Source: JAGGVT01 sp965369605 (GTDB lineage Bacteria > JAJVIF01 > JAGGVT01). From it: a DNA stretch of 17,539 nucleotides. Under the pieces are notes generated by a model that was not told the origin of the DNA, did no database searches, and was given only the letters and a program-made list of their open reading frames with translations. Each line of letters opens with the position of its first letter. Position 1 is the first letter of the stretch. Positions 1-6,680 of this stretch are shown in pieces. Where the stretch lies: positions 1-17,539 of the forward strand of contig CBDURE010000073.1 of NCBI GenBank assembly GCA_965369605.1. Reading direction: 5' to 3'. The position numbers and the translations under genes were made by a program.

Positions 1-54
1 AACTTCGCTGCGAATCACCCATAAAGCCGAGACGGCTTTATGGGCGGCACCCGG
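1..54 (+). repeat. Right half of ~104-bp palindromic repeat, copy 1 (cut by window edge)
   Basis: These 54 bases are identical to 355-408, the right half of the complete copy at 304-407. They contain the ATAAAGCCG/CGGCTTTAT hairpin and end in TGGGCGGCACCCG, the right terminal arm. The left half must lie before the window. Two direct copies only about 350 bp apart bracket the 25-bp tandem array, suggesting local duplication or hot-spot insertion. The identity is seen directly; mobility is inference. Confidence 0.8.
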
Positions 55-70
55 GATAATGATGAACCAT

Positions 71-195
71 CGAAACAACGATTACGTCATTCCCGCGAAA
101 CAACGATTACGTCATTCCCGCAAAACAACGATTACGCAATTCCCGCAAAACAACGATTACGTCATTCCCGCAAAACAACGATTACGTCATTCCCG
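71..195 (+). repeat. Tandem array of five 25-bp units
   Basis: There are five head-to-tail units of exactly 25 bp (71-95, 96-120, 121-145, 146-170, 171-195). They differ only at the second base (G or A) and by a small change in unit 3, where the GTCAT segment reads GCAAT. Each unit ends in ATTCCCG, the left arm of the palindrome at 189-208, so the array looks like amplification of a half-palindrome plus 5' flank. There are no spacers, so it is not a CRISPR array. Open frames across it give nonsense peptides. Confidence 0.9.
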
Positions 196-208
196 CGAAA
201 GCGGGAAT
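189..208. repeat. dRS3-like palindrome
   Basis: ATTCCCGC-GAAA-GCGGGAAT is a perfect 8-bp inverted repeat with a GAAA loop. It is the widely dispersed bacterial ATTCCCGC...GCGGGAAT type, resembling neisserial dRS3. Translated on the minus strand it yields the familiar artefact peptide PAFAGMT. It closes the 25-bp tandem array, and the last array unit overlaps its left arm. A separate hairpin, CCCGGTT/AACCGGG, follows at 244-263. Confidence 0.75.
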
Positions 209-303
209 CCATTTACTTGGGTTTCGTGAAGTGACCCCATTTCCCCGGTTAAGGGAAACCGGGTTACATGTATTAATAAAGGCTGATGGTTTATCAAAAT
301 ACT

Positions 304-407
304 CGGGTGCCGCCCACATATCACGTCTTTTTGTGATTTGTGGGTGAAATGCGTAACTTCGCTGCGAATCACCCATAAAGCCGAGACGGCTTTATGGGCG
401 GCACCCG
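304..407 (+). repeat. Complete ~104-bp palindromic (cloverleaf-like) repeat, copy 2
   Basis: The ends form a perfect 13-bp inverted repeat, CGGGTGCCGCCCA at 304-316 and TGGGCGGCACCCG at 395-407. Inside are further potential stems: CCCACATATCAC/GTGATTTGTGGG (313-324/333-344, one mismatch), GGGTGA/TCACCC (342-347/369-374), TTCGC/GCGAA (358-368) and ATAAAGCCG/CGGCTTTAT (375-383/387-395). Outer stem plus inner hairpins resemble a folded RNA or a MITE. A half copy lies at 1-54 and a diverged copy at 4047. No protein is encoded. Confidence 0.8.
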
Positions 408-437
408 GATTTTTTCGAGAGATTTACTTTTACCGAC

Positions 438-484
438 GGGGTGCTGATGCACCCGGCTTTCCGGCAAGGGTGACGAAGCTCCCG
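438..484 (+). repeat. 46-bp structured box, copy 1
   Basis: This stretch matches 11310-11356 with one substitution over about 46 bp. It can fold as GGGTGC-TGAT-GCACCC, then CCGG-CTTT-CCGG, then a GGGT...GCTCCC segment. In both places an 8-bp CTTACTAA-type array follows within about 20 bp, so box plus array behave as one composite unit. I do not recognise it as a known riboswitch or ncRNA. Here it lies 3' of the PKD lipoprotein gene. Confidence 0.75.
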
Positions 485-500
485 GCGGATGCTTTTTTTC

Positions 501-548
501 TTGCTAACTTGCTAACTTACTAACTTACTAACTTTTTTACTTACTAAC
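501..548 (+). repeat. 8-bp tandem array 1 (six units, consensus YTRCTAAC)
   Basis: Six consecutive 8-bp units read TTGCTAAC, TTGCTAAC, TTACTAAC, TTACTAAC, TTTTTTAC and TTACTAAC. The same unit recurs at 11373-11476 (same strand) and in reverse complement at 7796-7851. The array ends 6 bp before the stop codon of the minus-strand lipoprotein C-terminal segment, so it lies in that gene's 3' flank. The function is unknown. Confidence 0.85.
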
Positions 549-554
549 TGTTTC

Positions 555-974
555 CTAATTCGCTGTTATCTCCACCCATTGAATGCGCCATCCGGGTTTA
601 CTATAAATATCAAGCCATTCATAAGTGTTTCCGGGGCAATCTTCTACATCCAAGTCAATATCATCTGAACCGAAAAGGAATCCGACTCGAATTGTTTCCC
701 CTATATACGCATTAAGAGTATAGGTATTGGTTCGCCACGATGGAGTTAAATCATATGAGGCGTGTGTATGCGCTGACCTAGTATTGAGTGGGTGATTGGC
801 GGAAGTCGTGTCGGAAACAGCATTATATGAGGGACCTGTTGTAACGTTTAACGGTCTGATTGGTCGATGATCATAATTAGCCTGATAACAGAAATCAGAC
901 CAGCCTATTGCGCCTGGATTATCGATTGTAACAATTGGCCTTCCTCCATCAAGCGCAAACCATAAGTGTGGCAA
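555..974 (-). pseudogene. Out-of-frame C-terminal segment of the PKD lipoprotein (jelly-roll domain)
   Basis: This 139-codon open frame begins at a TTG directly after the poly-C run (coding strand) that ends the frame of the upstream lipoprotein. It has no start codon or ribosome-binding site of its own. Its sequence (ALDGG near the start; HASYDLTPSWRTNTYTL, IRVGFLFGSDD and WRIQWVEI towards the end) is typical of the second half of a secreted beta-sandwich/MAM-like domain. The first half is the end of the upstream frame (from about LPIMEDFEDTT). Adding one C or removing two in the 13-base run would join the two into a protein of about 1,045 residues. It is therefore the detached tail of one gene, not a separate gene. 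Stop TAG at 555-557. Confidence 0.8.
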
Positions 975-3691
975 GGGGGGGGGGGGGAGAAATCAACAAA
1001 GGTCGTGTCATACCAGTGCCTGATTTTAAGTGTAGCGCCGCCAAGTGGAACAGTGAATTCAGGTGTGTAAGCAATCGTTGCGCGATTCTGGTAAGTGTAT
1101 AGCTGGTCACTGAAAGAATTTGCATAACCATCTTCATTAAGGAAATGATTTTCACCCGGTGAACCTGCTGGATCAAAACCGTCAGCTGTATTAACTGTAA
1201 CTCCCCAACGCCATGTTGTGTTATTGCACCCGGTACCTAGTGTATTCCAATAATACGCATTGCCAAAGCGTCCTGTAACACCCCAATTTGACGGGACCGA
1301 ACCGCCGGTGGTATCCTCAAAATCCTCCATAATCGGCAGGCCGCTTAAGAATGGATGCACTGTGAATTCCGTATAGTCGATGTCGTCCAAAATAGGGCAG
1401 CCGTCATCGGTAACTCTGAAACCGACATTAACTGTAATATCGCTTCCACCTGTATTGGTGAACACATGCGCAACCGGAGTTCCGAATCCCGGTCCGGGAG
1501 TTTGAGTTACATCAGCGCTGAAATTAGCCGGGACAAGGTCGTAATCCCAGTCATATTCATACATGACGATGTCGCCATCCGGGTCATCTGTCAGTGTTCC
1601 CGGCTGGAATATAACCGAGTCGCCGTTGTTGACCTCATTGTCAGGATCATTATCCTGAAGCTGCGCGGTTGGCGCCTGATTTGCAATTACTTGAATATTT
1701 ACGGAATCGATATCTGTCCCGCCAAGGTCATCTGTAACTCTTTGTGCGATTAGTTTGTTTCCGATGTCTGCTTCACCATATTGCACACCGACATCCTGCC
1801 CGAATCCCGGTCCGGGTGTTTGGGTGATAAAAGGAGCGAAATTCGCCGGAACGCCGTCCCAGTCGAAATCGTATTGATACATTACGATTGAGCCGTCAGG
1901 ATCATTACATAACGGCCCAACGGAAACTGTTACTTCAGCGCAGGCGCGAACCGGGTCGGGAACTGCTTCGACATCCGCGACAGGTGATTGATTTGTGAGA
2001 ACTTCAACGTTTTCGAAATCGATATCAACAGCGCCGAGATCATCAGTTACTCTCTGCGCGACAAGGAAATTTCCCTGCGAGTCATCCAGCTGTGTAACGA
2101 CATCATCGCCAAAATCGGGATCGACGGAATCTTGAGTAACATCCGCGACAAAATTAGCGGGAGTGCCGTCATAATCAAACATATATTCGTATTGTACGAT
2201 TGTGCCGTCAGGATCAAGGCATAAAGGCCCAACCCCGCATGTTAAATCAGCGAAAGCGTAAACCGGATTGGGACCGACACGTAAATCCGCAATCGGTGGA
2301 ATGTTGAAATCTTCAATTTCAACTTTGAAACTCTGGTATGTTGTGATGTCATGCATCTTAATCGGATTAAAGACATCGTTTGAAACACCCAGCGGAGTTT
2401 GCATTGTGCCTTCGAGATCATCCCGCACAGCGACAAGCCCCCAATATGTTCCTGTATCTGCCGCAAGGTCGTTGTAGAAAGTTATTTCGCATGTATAAGG
2501 CGTTTCAAACGAACCGACGCCTGCGAAATCCGATTTATTGCGCGCGATTGCGCTGGAAAGAACGCCCGGAATATCGAGCACAAGGCTTTTAACATCCGAC
2601 ATGTATCTTGTCTCGGTCAGGTTTGATGTTCTGTAATCCCATCCGCCGGAAGGCAGATATCCAGCCTGCCAGTCAACGATATTCACAAGAAGGGTCGCGG
2701 ATGATTCCGTAGAACCCGCCATAAGGTCGTTGCTATCCAGTACCGCGGACACATAAGAGGCGTCCTTGCGATGGAATTCCGGTAGGAAGAATCGCGGTTC
2801 CAGCCTTGTCCAGCGTGTTGTCGTGTGGCCGTAACTTGCCTCAAGTATGAAAAGGAAATCGATAGTGTCAACTTCCGCGAAATCAAACGTGTACGTTGTC
2901 GCCGCCAGCTTATTTTCAAAATCAGCGCCCATCGGAAACACATTATGCCCATACGGATTTCTCAAATCGGTGAAACCATATTTCGGCGCGCTTGACGGGT
3001 CATAATTCGAGTCAGGCGGAGTAGTCCTGGGGAAAAACCACAGGTTTTTAAACGGGCAGATATTGCCGTCGTAGATTTTTCCAATTATATCCTCAACAAT
3101 TCCATCGTAGAAAGATGTGAAACCGTCGGGATTGACAATCAGGTTTACATTTCCCCGCGCGGGGCTTTCGTAGGAGCCGTCGCCGTCCAGGTCAATACGA
3201 ACGTTGTCGAATTGCCTGCAGTTGTCACCGTTGACAATTATGCCTCGCAGGTCGAACACATGGAGGTCGTAGCGGTTTGTTGGGTCGAACGGGTGTTTGG
3301 TTTGGAAAGTTACCTCAAGGTAATCCTCCTCATTCAACGCGATTGATTTGATATCAACGCAGTCGGCGCATGGAGTAATTGTCAGGAAAGGAGTGATATC
3401 CACCATGAAACTGTCGCCGAGTGCTGCTGATGTCCTGATTGGATGGATATCGCCCGTCATGCTGATAGGATCAATATTCACTTCATATATTCCAAAAAGA
3501 ATGGGGATAGTTTCACCCTCCGCGATGCCATCAGGAGTGTAAATCGCCGTTTCATTGATATCGGATGGCATTTCATCGGCGGGTGAATTCAGTCCCGGCT
3601 CAATTGGTCCTTTTCCACCGCCGGAACATCCGACAAGTGCGAAAAGTAAGAAAACAACAAATAATAACCAAATCTGTTTTGTAGAATGCAT
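905..3691 (-). CDS. PKD-repeat surface lipoprotein, frameshifted at a poly-C tract
   Basis: The product is probably a lipid-anchored envelope or surface protein. The start at 3691 is chosen because GGGAGG lies 6 nt upstream and the reading begins with a classic lipoprotein signal (MHSTKQIWLLFVVFLLFALVGC, lipobox LVGC, Cys22). An upstream in-frame ATG at 3745 adds 18 residues ahead of this signal and is unlikely. Residues ~30-460 form an N-terminal module homologous to that of the kelch lipoprotein at 8878-11145: PCADC against PCQDC, KHPFD, DLHVF against DLHIF, then FLPEFHRK and TYQ landmarks. About 467-770 are three PKD-like beta repeats, each with a DPDG-(S/T/D)IV-x-Y-x-Y core and PANF. From ~784 a MAM/jelly-roll-like domain begins. 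At 975-987 a run of 13 C on the coding strand shifts the frame, and the read product ends after 928 residues with an unrelated tail. The frame-restored protein would be about 1,045 residues and end at 555. Contingency switching, slippage, real decay and assembly error are all possible. The substrate is unknown. Confidence 0.85.
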   Translation of the reverse strand: MHSTKQIWLLFVVFLLFALVGCSGGGKGPIEPGLNSPADEMPSDINETAIYTPDGIAEGETIPILFGIYEVNIDPISMTGDIHPIRTSAALGDSFMVDITPFLTITPCADCVDIKSIALNEEDYLEVTFQTKHPFDPTNRYDLHVFDLRGIIVNGDNCRQFDNVRIDLDGDGSYESPARGNVNLIVNPDGFTSFYDGIVEDIIGKIYDGNICPFKNLWFFPRTTPPDSNYDPSSAPKYGFTDLRNPYGHNVFPMGADFENKLAATTYTFDFAEVDTIDFLFILEASYGHTTTRWTRLEPRFFLPEFHRKDASYVSAVLDSNDLMAGSTESSATLLVNIVDWQAGYLPSGGWDYRTSNLTETRYMSDVKSLVLDIPGVLSSAIARNKSDFAGVGSFETPYTCEITFYNDLAADTGTYWGLVAVRDDLEGTMQTPLGVSNDVFNPIKMHDITTYQSFKVEIEDFNIPPIADLRVGPNPVYAFADLTCGVGPLCLDPDGTIVQYEYMFDYDGTPANFVADVTQDSVDPDFGDDVVTQLDDSQGNFLVAQRVTDDLGAVDIDFENVEVLTNQSPVADVEAVPDPVRACAEVTVSVGPLCNDPDGSIVMYQYDFDWDGVPANFAPFITQTPGPGFGQDVGVQYGEADIGNKLIAQRVTDDLGGTDIDSVNIQVIANQAPTAQLQDNDPDNEVNNGDSVIFQPGTLTDDPDGDIVMYEYDWDYDLVPANFSADVTQTPGPGFGTPVAHVFTNTGGSDITVNVGFRVTDDGCPILDDIDYTEFTVHPFLSGLPIMEDFEDTTGGSVPSNWGVTGRFGNAYYWNTLGTGCNNTTWRWGVTVNTADGFDPAGSPGENHFLNEDGYANSFSDQLYTYQNRATIAYTPEFTVPLGGATLKIRHWYDTTFVDFSPPPPCHTYGLRLMEEGQLLQSIIQAQ
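975..987 (-). repeat. Homopolymer of 13 G (poly-C on the coding strand) inside the lipoprotein gene
   Basis: Thirteen consecutive G on the plus strand encode SPPPP in the frame read. The codon-start phase is 1 (mod 3) upstream and 2 (mod 3) in the downstream frame, so +1 or -2 bases (14 or 11 C) restores the full protein, as would a -1 ribosomal or transcriptional slip. Long C/G runs inside surface-protein genes are classic phase-variation sites in other bacteria. They are also common sequencing-error sites. Confidence 0.9.
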
Positions 3692-3833
3692 AATGCGCCT
3701 CCCTTTGGAGCATGTGAGATACTCCGCTGGAAAAATTAAGTTCAATTAGGCGTGTTATCCCCGATGAAAAGCAAAAGTAAATACACACCATTCTCCTCAG
3801 TTAGCATTAATACTGCGATAAAACCTATTACTT

Positions 3834-3858
3834 CACACCAATCACCCCCGTTGGTGTG
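3834..3858. other. 8-bp inverted repeat upstream of the PKD lipoprotein
   Basis: CACACCAA (3834-3841) pairs perfectly with TTGGTGTG (3851-3858) around a 9-base C-rich loop. It lies about 145 bp upstream of the lipoprotein start. It lacks a long T tract, so it is not a clear terminator; a protein-binding site or mRNA stem is possible. I found no convincing promoter hexamers for the lipoprotein. Confidence 0.4.
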
Positions 3859-3995
3859 TTTGGAAAATGGTGAAGCAACTTGTGGTGCCTCCATTTAAGA
3901 GACAACTAAATTATATCATTAATGGTTATTTTGAGCAAACTGATATGTAATTGTGAATTAAAACTTTGAGCACTGAGCATTGAAAAGTGAGAGCT

Positions 3996-4040
3996 TGTCG
4001 GAAAAGCATGTTGATTTTCCAACATACCATTTTCCCGATA
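3996..4040. repeat. Short nested palindrome with MITE-like ends
   Basis: TGTCGGAAAA at 3996-4005 pairs with TTTTCCCGATA at 4030-4040, and an inner ATGTTG/CAACAT stem lies between them. The ends resemble TGTCGGGAAA...TTTCCCGACA, the terminal repeats of the ~0.2-kb elements at 11659 and 16313. This could be a solo or internally deleted relative. Confidence 0.45.
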
Positions 4041-4046
4041 ACATCT

Positions 4047-4112
4047 CGGGTGCCGCTGAGATGCCCACAATCATGTCTTTTTGTGATTGTGGGTGAAAAG
4101 CATAACTTCGCA
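4047..4112 (+). repeat. Diverged copy of the ~104-bp palindromic repeat
   Basis: CGGGTGCCGC, then CCCACAATCA...TGTGATTGTGGGTGAAA, then GCATAACTTCGCAGCTAATCAC-like sequence follow the order of the copy at 304-407. An inserted GAGATG and a degenerate right half have lost the closing TGGGCGGCACCCG arm. The CCCACAATCA/TGTGATTGTGGG hairpin is kept through compensating changes, hinting that the stem mattered at some time. It sits just 3' of the lipid-kinase-like gene. Confidence 0.65.
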
Positions 4113-4149
4113 GCTAATCACTCACAAGCGGTCGCTGCGATAAATTACC

Positions 4150-4809
4150 CTAATGCGCAATTCCCGCTGTCAGCAACGCGGCGATAATCGCCGCAATGCC
4201 AATTGGCAGGTTATCAGGAATTCGCCACGGTATTGATTCAACAATCGCGCAGACCACCATAATAATCAACACACGGAAAATCGGCAGGGCGGCAAGAGAT
4301 GGGTGAAATGGAATATGTATTTTGAAAACGGCATAGAAAAACATCAACGCAAGCGCGCCGATGGTTCCGAAAATAATAAAAGCAAATACGCCGCCTAAGG
4401 TTTTATCTTTATTATAGGGTAGGGGAGTTAAATTATAATTCGAGCCGAACAATCCGCTGAAACCATCTCCAAACGCGACCGCGGCAAGCACGATAAGGGA
4501 ATCCATCATTGTGTTTTGAAATACAAGGCAGCTTAGAGCCAGAACCACGCCATAAAGAACCATTGCCGGCGAGTATCCCAGTCGATTCTCTTTACGTGTC
4601 AGAATCACCTCAAGCGCCTCGATTCTGGATGGCAGAAACCACGCGCAGAAAATCGAGATAAGCCATACGAATAAGATAATGTCCCATTCCAGAAAAGCGT
4701 AGAGGAATCCGAACATGCCGATAGCGACATGAACAATCTTGCGAAGATCCTGCCGTCCGCGTTGTAGTTGGCTGACTTTTTTTCTTGTACTGGATTTCAT
4801 TGAATTCAA
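4150..4809 (-). CDS. Diacylglycerol/polyprenol (phytol/dolichol) kinase family membrane protein
   Basis: This is a small integral membrane protein of the CTP-dependent lipid-kinase family (phytol kinase VTE5, dolichol kinase SEC59, bacterial DGK-like). These proteins phosphorylate isoprenoid alcohols or diacylglycerol. Visible family marks are RKIVHVAIG (23-31), AFGDGFSGLFGS (112-123), PLPYNKDKTLGG (129-140) and ESIPWRIPDNLPIG (191-204), with about six hydrophobic helices between them. Length (219 aa) fits the family. The start is taken as TTG 4809 because AAGGG lies 6 nt upstream; the ATG three codons later (4800) is the alternative but has worse spacing. It is monocistronic with good promoter matches on its 5' side. 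It is often auto-annotated as a phosphatidate cytidylyltransferase, but the KTLGG/ESIPW pattern fits the kinase family better. The exact substrate is not determinable. Confidence 0.85.
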   Translation of the reverse strand: MNSMKSSTRKKVSQLQRGRQDLRKIVHVAIGMFGFLYAFLEWDIILFVWLISIFCAWFLPSRIEALEVILTRKENRLGYSPAMVLYGVVLALSCLVFQNTMMDSLIVLAAVAFGDGFSGLFGSNYNLTPLPYNKDKTLGGVFAFIIFGTIGALALMFFYAVFKIHIPFHPSLAALPIFRVLIIMVVCAIVESIPWRIPDNLPIGIAAIIAALLTAGIAH

Positions 4810-4827
4810 CGAAGGCCCTTACGCGTT

Positions 4828-4856
4828 ATTATATCAGAAATCCCCTGGCATCTAAA
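4828..4856 (-). promoter_or_regulatory. Proximal sigma70-like promoter of the lipid-kinase-like gene
   Basis: On the minus strand TTTAGA (4851-4856), a 17-bp spacer and a perfect TATAAT (4828-4833) are seen. The predicted transcript would start near 4821, about a dozen bases before the TTG start. Confidence 0.5.
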
Positions 4857-4879
4857 CCATACTTAAAACGAATAAAAGA

Positions 4880-4909
4880 ATTTTAATTCACTTTTCCGGC
4901 TTATGTCAA
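4880..4909 (-). promoter_or_regulatory. Distal sigma70-like promoter of the lipid-kinase-like gene
   Basis: On the minus strand a perfect TTGACA (4904-4909), an 18-bp spacer and TAAAAT (4880-4885) are seen. It would give a leader of about 65 nt for the lipid-kinase-like gene. It lies back to back with the probable prepilin -10 box at 4942. Confidence 0.5.
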
Positions 4910-4941
4910 AGGAATGTGCTTTATTATTGCTTATTTTCAGG

Positions 4942-4947
4942 TATAAT
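4942..4947 (+). promoter_or_regulatory. Probable -10 box for the prepilin gene
   Basis: A perfect TATAAT preceded by G is present, but no good -35 hexamer lies 16-18 bp upstream (CTTTAT at 4919-4924). If used, it leaves a 5' leader of about 200 nt before the prepilin start. The leader contains a 13-codon ATG ORF (4966-5007) and a small AAGCA/TGCTT hairpin, but I recognise no riboswitch. An activator-dependent promoter is possible. Confidence 0.35.
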
Positions 4948-5152
4948 ATTAACGAGGCGGAGGGAATGTTAGTTTACCAGATTGTACTTACTCATGTTCA
5001 AGCTTAATACTATGTGTTCTCTGTTTCATGGAGTAAACGTTTGGTGTTTCCAAAGCCTCAAGCAGGATGAATTAATACAAGCAATGCTGCTTTTCGTGGT
5101 TTCGTAAAGCATTTGCAGATTTACTCATTTTTATATGAAGGAGTGATCCTTA

Positions 5153-6337
5153 ATGACAAGACCCAATGATAAGGGGTTTACTCTTATTGAACTCCTGGTA
5201 GTAATTACTATTATCGGGATACTTGCCTCGATTGCTCTACCCAACTACATCAAGGCAAAAGACAAAGCGCGTGAGGCTGAAGTAAAGGCAAACGTGCATT
5301 CCATTCAGATTGCTCTTGAGAGATACGCTGTCGATCACGGCGGACAGTATCCCAAGATGCTCTGGGGTGGTGACGAGAAAGGGTGGATGCCTGTTGAGGG
5401 TGTTGGGTGCCGGACGATGTGGCCCGATGAGCATGAACCTTATGACGGTACGAATGAGACGAATGCCGCTCCACCTTTTGACCCGCTTATTCATCTCGCG
5501 TATATGACATCATATCCAAGATGCGCGTTTTTGAATGATGGCGAGGGACTTTCCACTATTATCAGGTGGACAGGTCCATCACCATGCAAGATCGGAGATG
5601 GTGACCCCAGATTCGGTTTTGCCGGTGAGATTATGGGCAATATTCTGGAGGACCCAAAATACCTCTGGCAAAGACTGCCCCAGGGACAGATCCAGTTATC
5701 TCGTATCAAGAACTGTTTCCTTGATGAGGCGACAGGATACCATGTCGCTATGGTGAATAACCGAACTCCGGCAAACCCGTTCTACGCAATGGGTGGCCTT
5801 CCCGAATGGGAACGTTTCACCAGCGATGTCAGCTCAGGTTATGCGACCAGCAATCTTGATTCCGCGGTTACACTCAAGGCATTCTGGGCAGGCGAGTTTT
5901 TCTATCGATCAGGCGGAACGTACCTGTTCCAGCAGAATTTCCTTATCGAATCACTTCCCAATCCGAGCCTGCGCTATATCTGGAATTTCAGGTACACCAG
6001 GATAGACCGCTATTTCCTTGGCGGTTTCGGCTCCATGAGAACTGATGGAGTGGATGTTATTCGTTTGACTGATGTACAGGGTGCGGCGATTGACAACATG
6101 ACAGGATATCAGGGTGGTGGGTCGTATGAACCACATCCGAATTATACTCGCACCAATTCAACATCGATCTATTTCTCAAGTCCGGAATGTTTCGGTGGCG
6201 GCGAACGCGGCAAGATGCCGTATTTTCCATATCTTGACCCAAATAATGGCGAATGGATCTACGGTGCTCCGGATGGTTATCGCGATGGTGTTATCATCGC
6301 TCTGACCAGTGGCACCGACGCCGCCGGCAATTGGTAA
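5153..6337 (+). CDS. Prepilin-type N-terminal methylation domain protein (pseudopilin-like)
   Basis: The product is a secreted pilin-like subunit processed by prepilin peptidase and assembled by, or attached to, a type II secretion or type IV pilus machine. The N-terminus is textbook: a short leader ending in Lys-Gly (residue 8), cleavage before Phe in KGFTLIELLVV, Glu at mature position 5, and a hydrophobic helix (about 9-31) running into IALPNYIKAKDKAREAEVKANV. The helix continues to IALERYAVDHGGQYP, as in GspG-type major pseudopilins. The remaining ~320 residues are far longer than GspG (~140 aa total) and rich in Gly, aromatic residues and Pro, with Cys at about 85, 124, 145 and 188. The C-terminal WIYGAPDGYRDGVIIALTSG segment resembles the closing motif of large prepilin-type proteins in many uncultured phyla. 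AAGGAG about 10 nt upstream supports the ATG. It stands alone, without assembly genes nearby, and is followed by a terminator. The individual role is unknown. Confidence 0.85.
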   Translation: MTRPNDKGFTLIELLVVITIIGILASIALPNYIKAKDKAREAEVKANVHSIQIALERYAVDHGGQYPKMLWGGDEKGWMPVEGVGCRTMWPDEHEPYDGTNETNAAPPFDPLIHLAYMTSYPRCAFLNDGEGLSTIIRWTGPSPCKIGDGDPRFGFAGEIMGNILEDPKYLWQRLPQGQIQLSRIKNCFLDEATGYHVAMVNNRTPANPFYAMGGLPEWERFTSDVSSGYATSNLDSAVTLKAFWAGEFFYRSGGTYLFQQNFLIESLPNPSLRYIWNFRYTRIDRYFLGGFGSMRTDGVDVIRLTDVQGAAIDNMTGYQGGGSYEPHPNYTRTNSTSIYFSSPECFGGGERGKMPYFPYLDPNNGEWIYGAPDGYRDGVIIALTSGTDAAGNW

Positions 6338-6426
6338 TTTGCCGGTTTAGGCCAAACTGCAATCATTAATTCCTTATTCAATTAGTGCATTTTTCTTTTT
6401 GTGTTTAAGAAGCGAAACCACATTAC

Positions 6427-6452
6427 CCCTCACATAACGTGAGGGTTTTTTG
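6427..6452 (+). terminator. Rho-independent terminator after the prepilin gene
   Basis: CCCTCAC (6427-6433), a 5-nt loop, then GTGAGGG (6439-6445) form a perfect 7-bp stem followed by TTTTTT. It lies about 90 bp after the prepilin stop and isolates that gene from the SRP RNA promoter. Confidence 0.85.
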
Positions 6453-6472
6453 CTTTTATAATTATGATTATC

Positions 6473-6501
6473 TTTACCTTGATTATATATTGCGATAGAA
6501 T
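6473..6501 (+). promoter_or_regulatory. Promoter of the SRP RNA gene
   Basis: TTTACC (6473-6478), a 17-bp spacer and TAGAAT (6496-6501) place transcription start at about 6508-6509. That is exactly where the terminal stem of the SRP RNA begins, which supports both calls. Confidence 0.6.
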
Positions 6502-6509
6502 TATCCCAA

Positions 6510-6637
6510 CGGCGATTGTGTGCCGGTTTCGGGTCCCGGGCAAGGCAGACCCGCTAATTCCGTCAGGTCCGGAAGGAAGCAGCGGTATGTGGTGCTCTCC
6601 TGTTCCCGGTCAACTTGATGCCGGCTTGCAATCGCCG
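6510..6637 (+). ncRNA. ffs: Signal recognition particle RNA, bacterial small (4.5S) type
   Basis: This is the RNA core of the signal recognition particle, which binds Ffh and targets nascent membrane and secreted proteins to FtsY/SecYEG. The diagnostic domain IV loop is present at about 6563-6583 (GTCAGGTCCGGAAGGAAGCA), with the GGAA tetraloop and asymmetric internal loop that bind Ffh. Flanks pair as in a long hairpin: CGGCGATTG (6510-6518) with CAATCGCCG (6629-6637), and GCCGG (6522-6526) with CCGGC (6621-6625). Ends are set from these pairs and the upstream promoter. No Alu domain is seen. A short T run after 6637 may help termination. Confidence 0.93.
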
Positions 6638-6680
6638 TTTTGCATCAATCAGGATATTTCCTTAAACAGGACAATTAAAT

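Noticed and set aside
71..195. CRISPR array
   Set aside because: Units are directly adjacent with no spacers and no cas genes are present.
40..376. Small open frames on both strands across the 25-bp array and dRS3-like palindrome
   Set aside because: Their peptides are translated repeats (for example the PAFAGMT ending typical of this palindrome), and they have no ribosome-binding sites.
438..484. A c-di-GMP (GEMM) or other known riboswitch
   Set aside because: Some GAAGC/GGGTGACG resemblance exists, but the conserved core of known classes is not present, and one copy lies at a gene's 3' end. A covariance-model search would settle it.
555..974. A separate small gene for a beta-sandwich protein
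   Set aside because: It has no start codon context or ribosome-binding site and continues the upstream domain exactly across the homopolymer run.
4966..5007. A 13-codon ATG ORF in the prepilin leader as a real gene
   Set aside because: The GGAGG is only 2 nt from the ATG and the peptide is unremarkable, so it is mentioned only within the leader.
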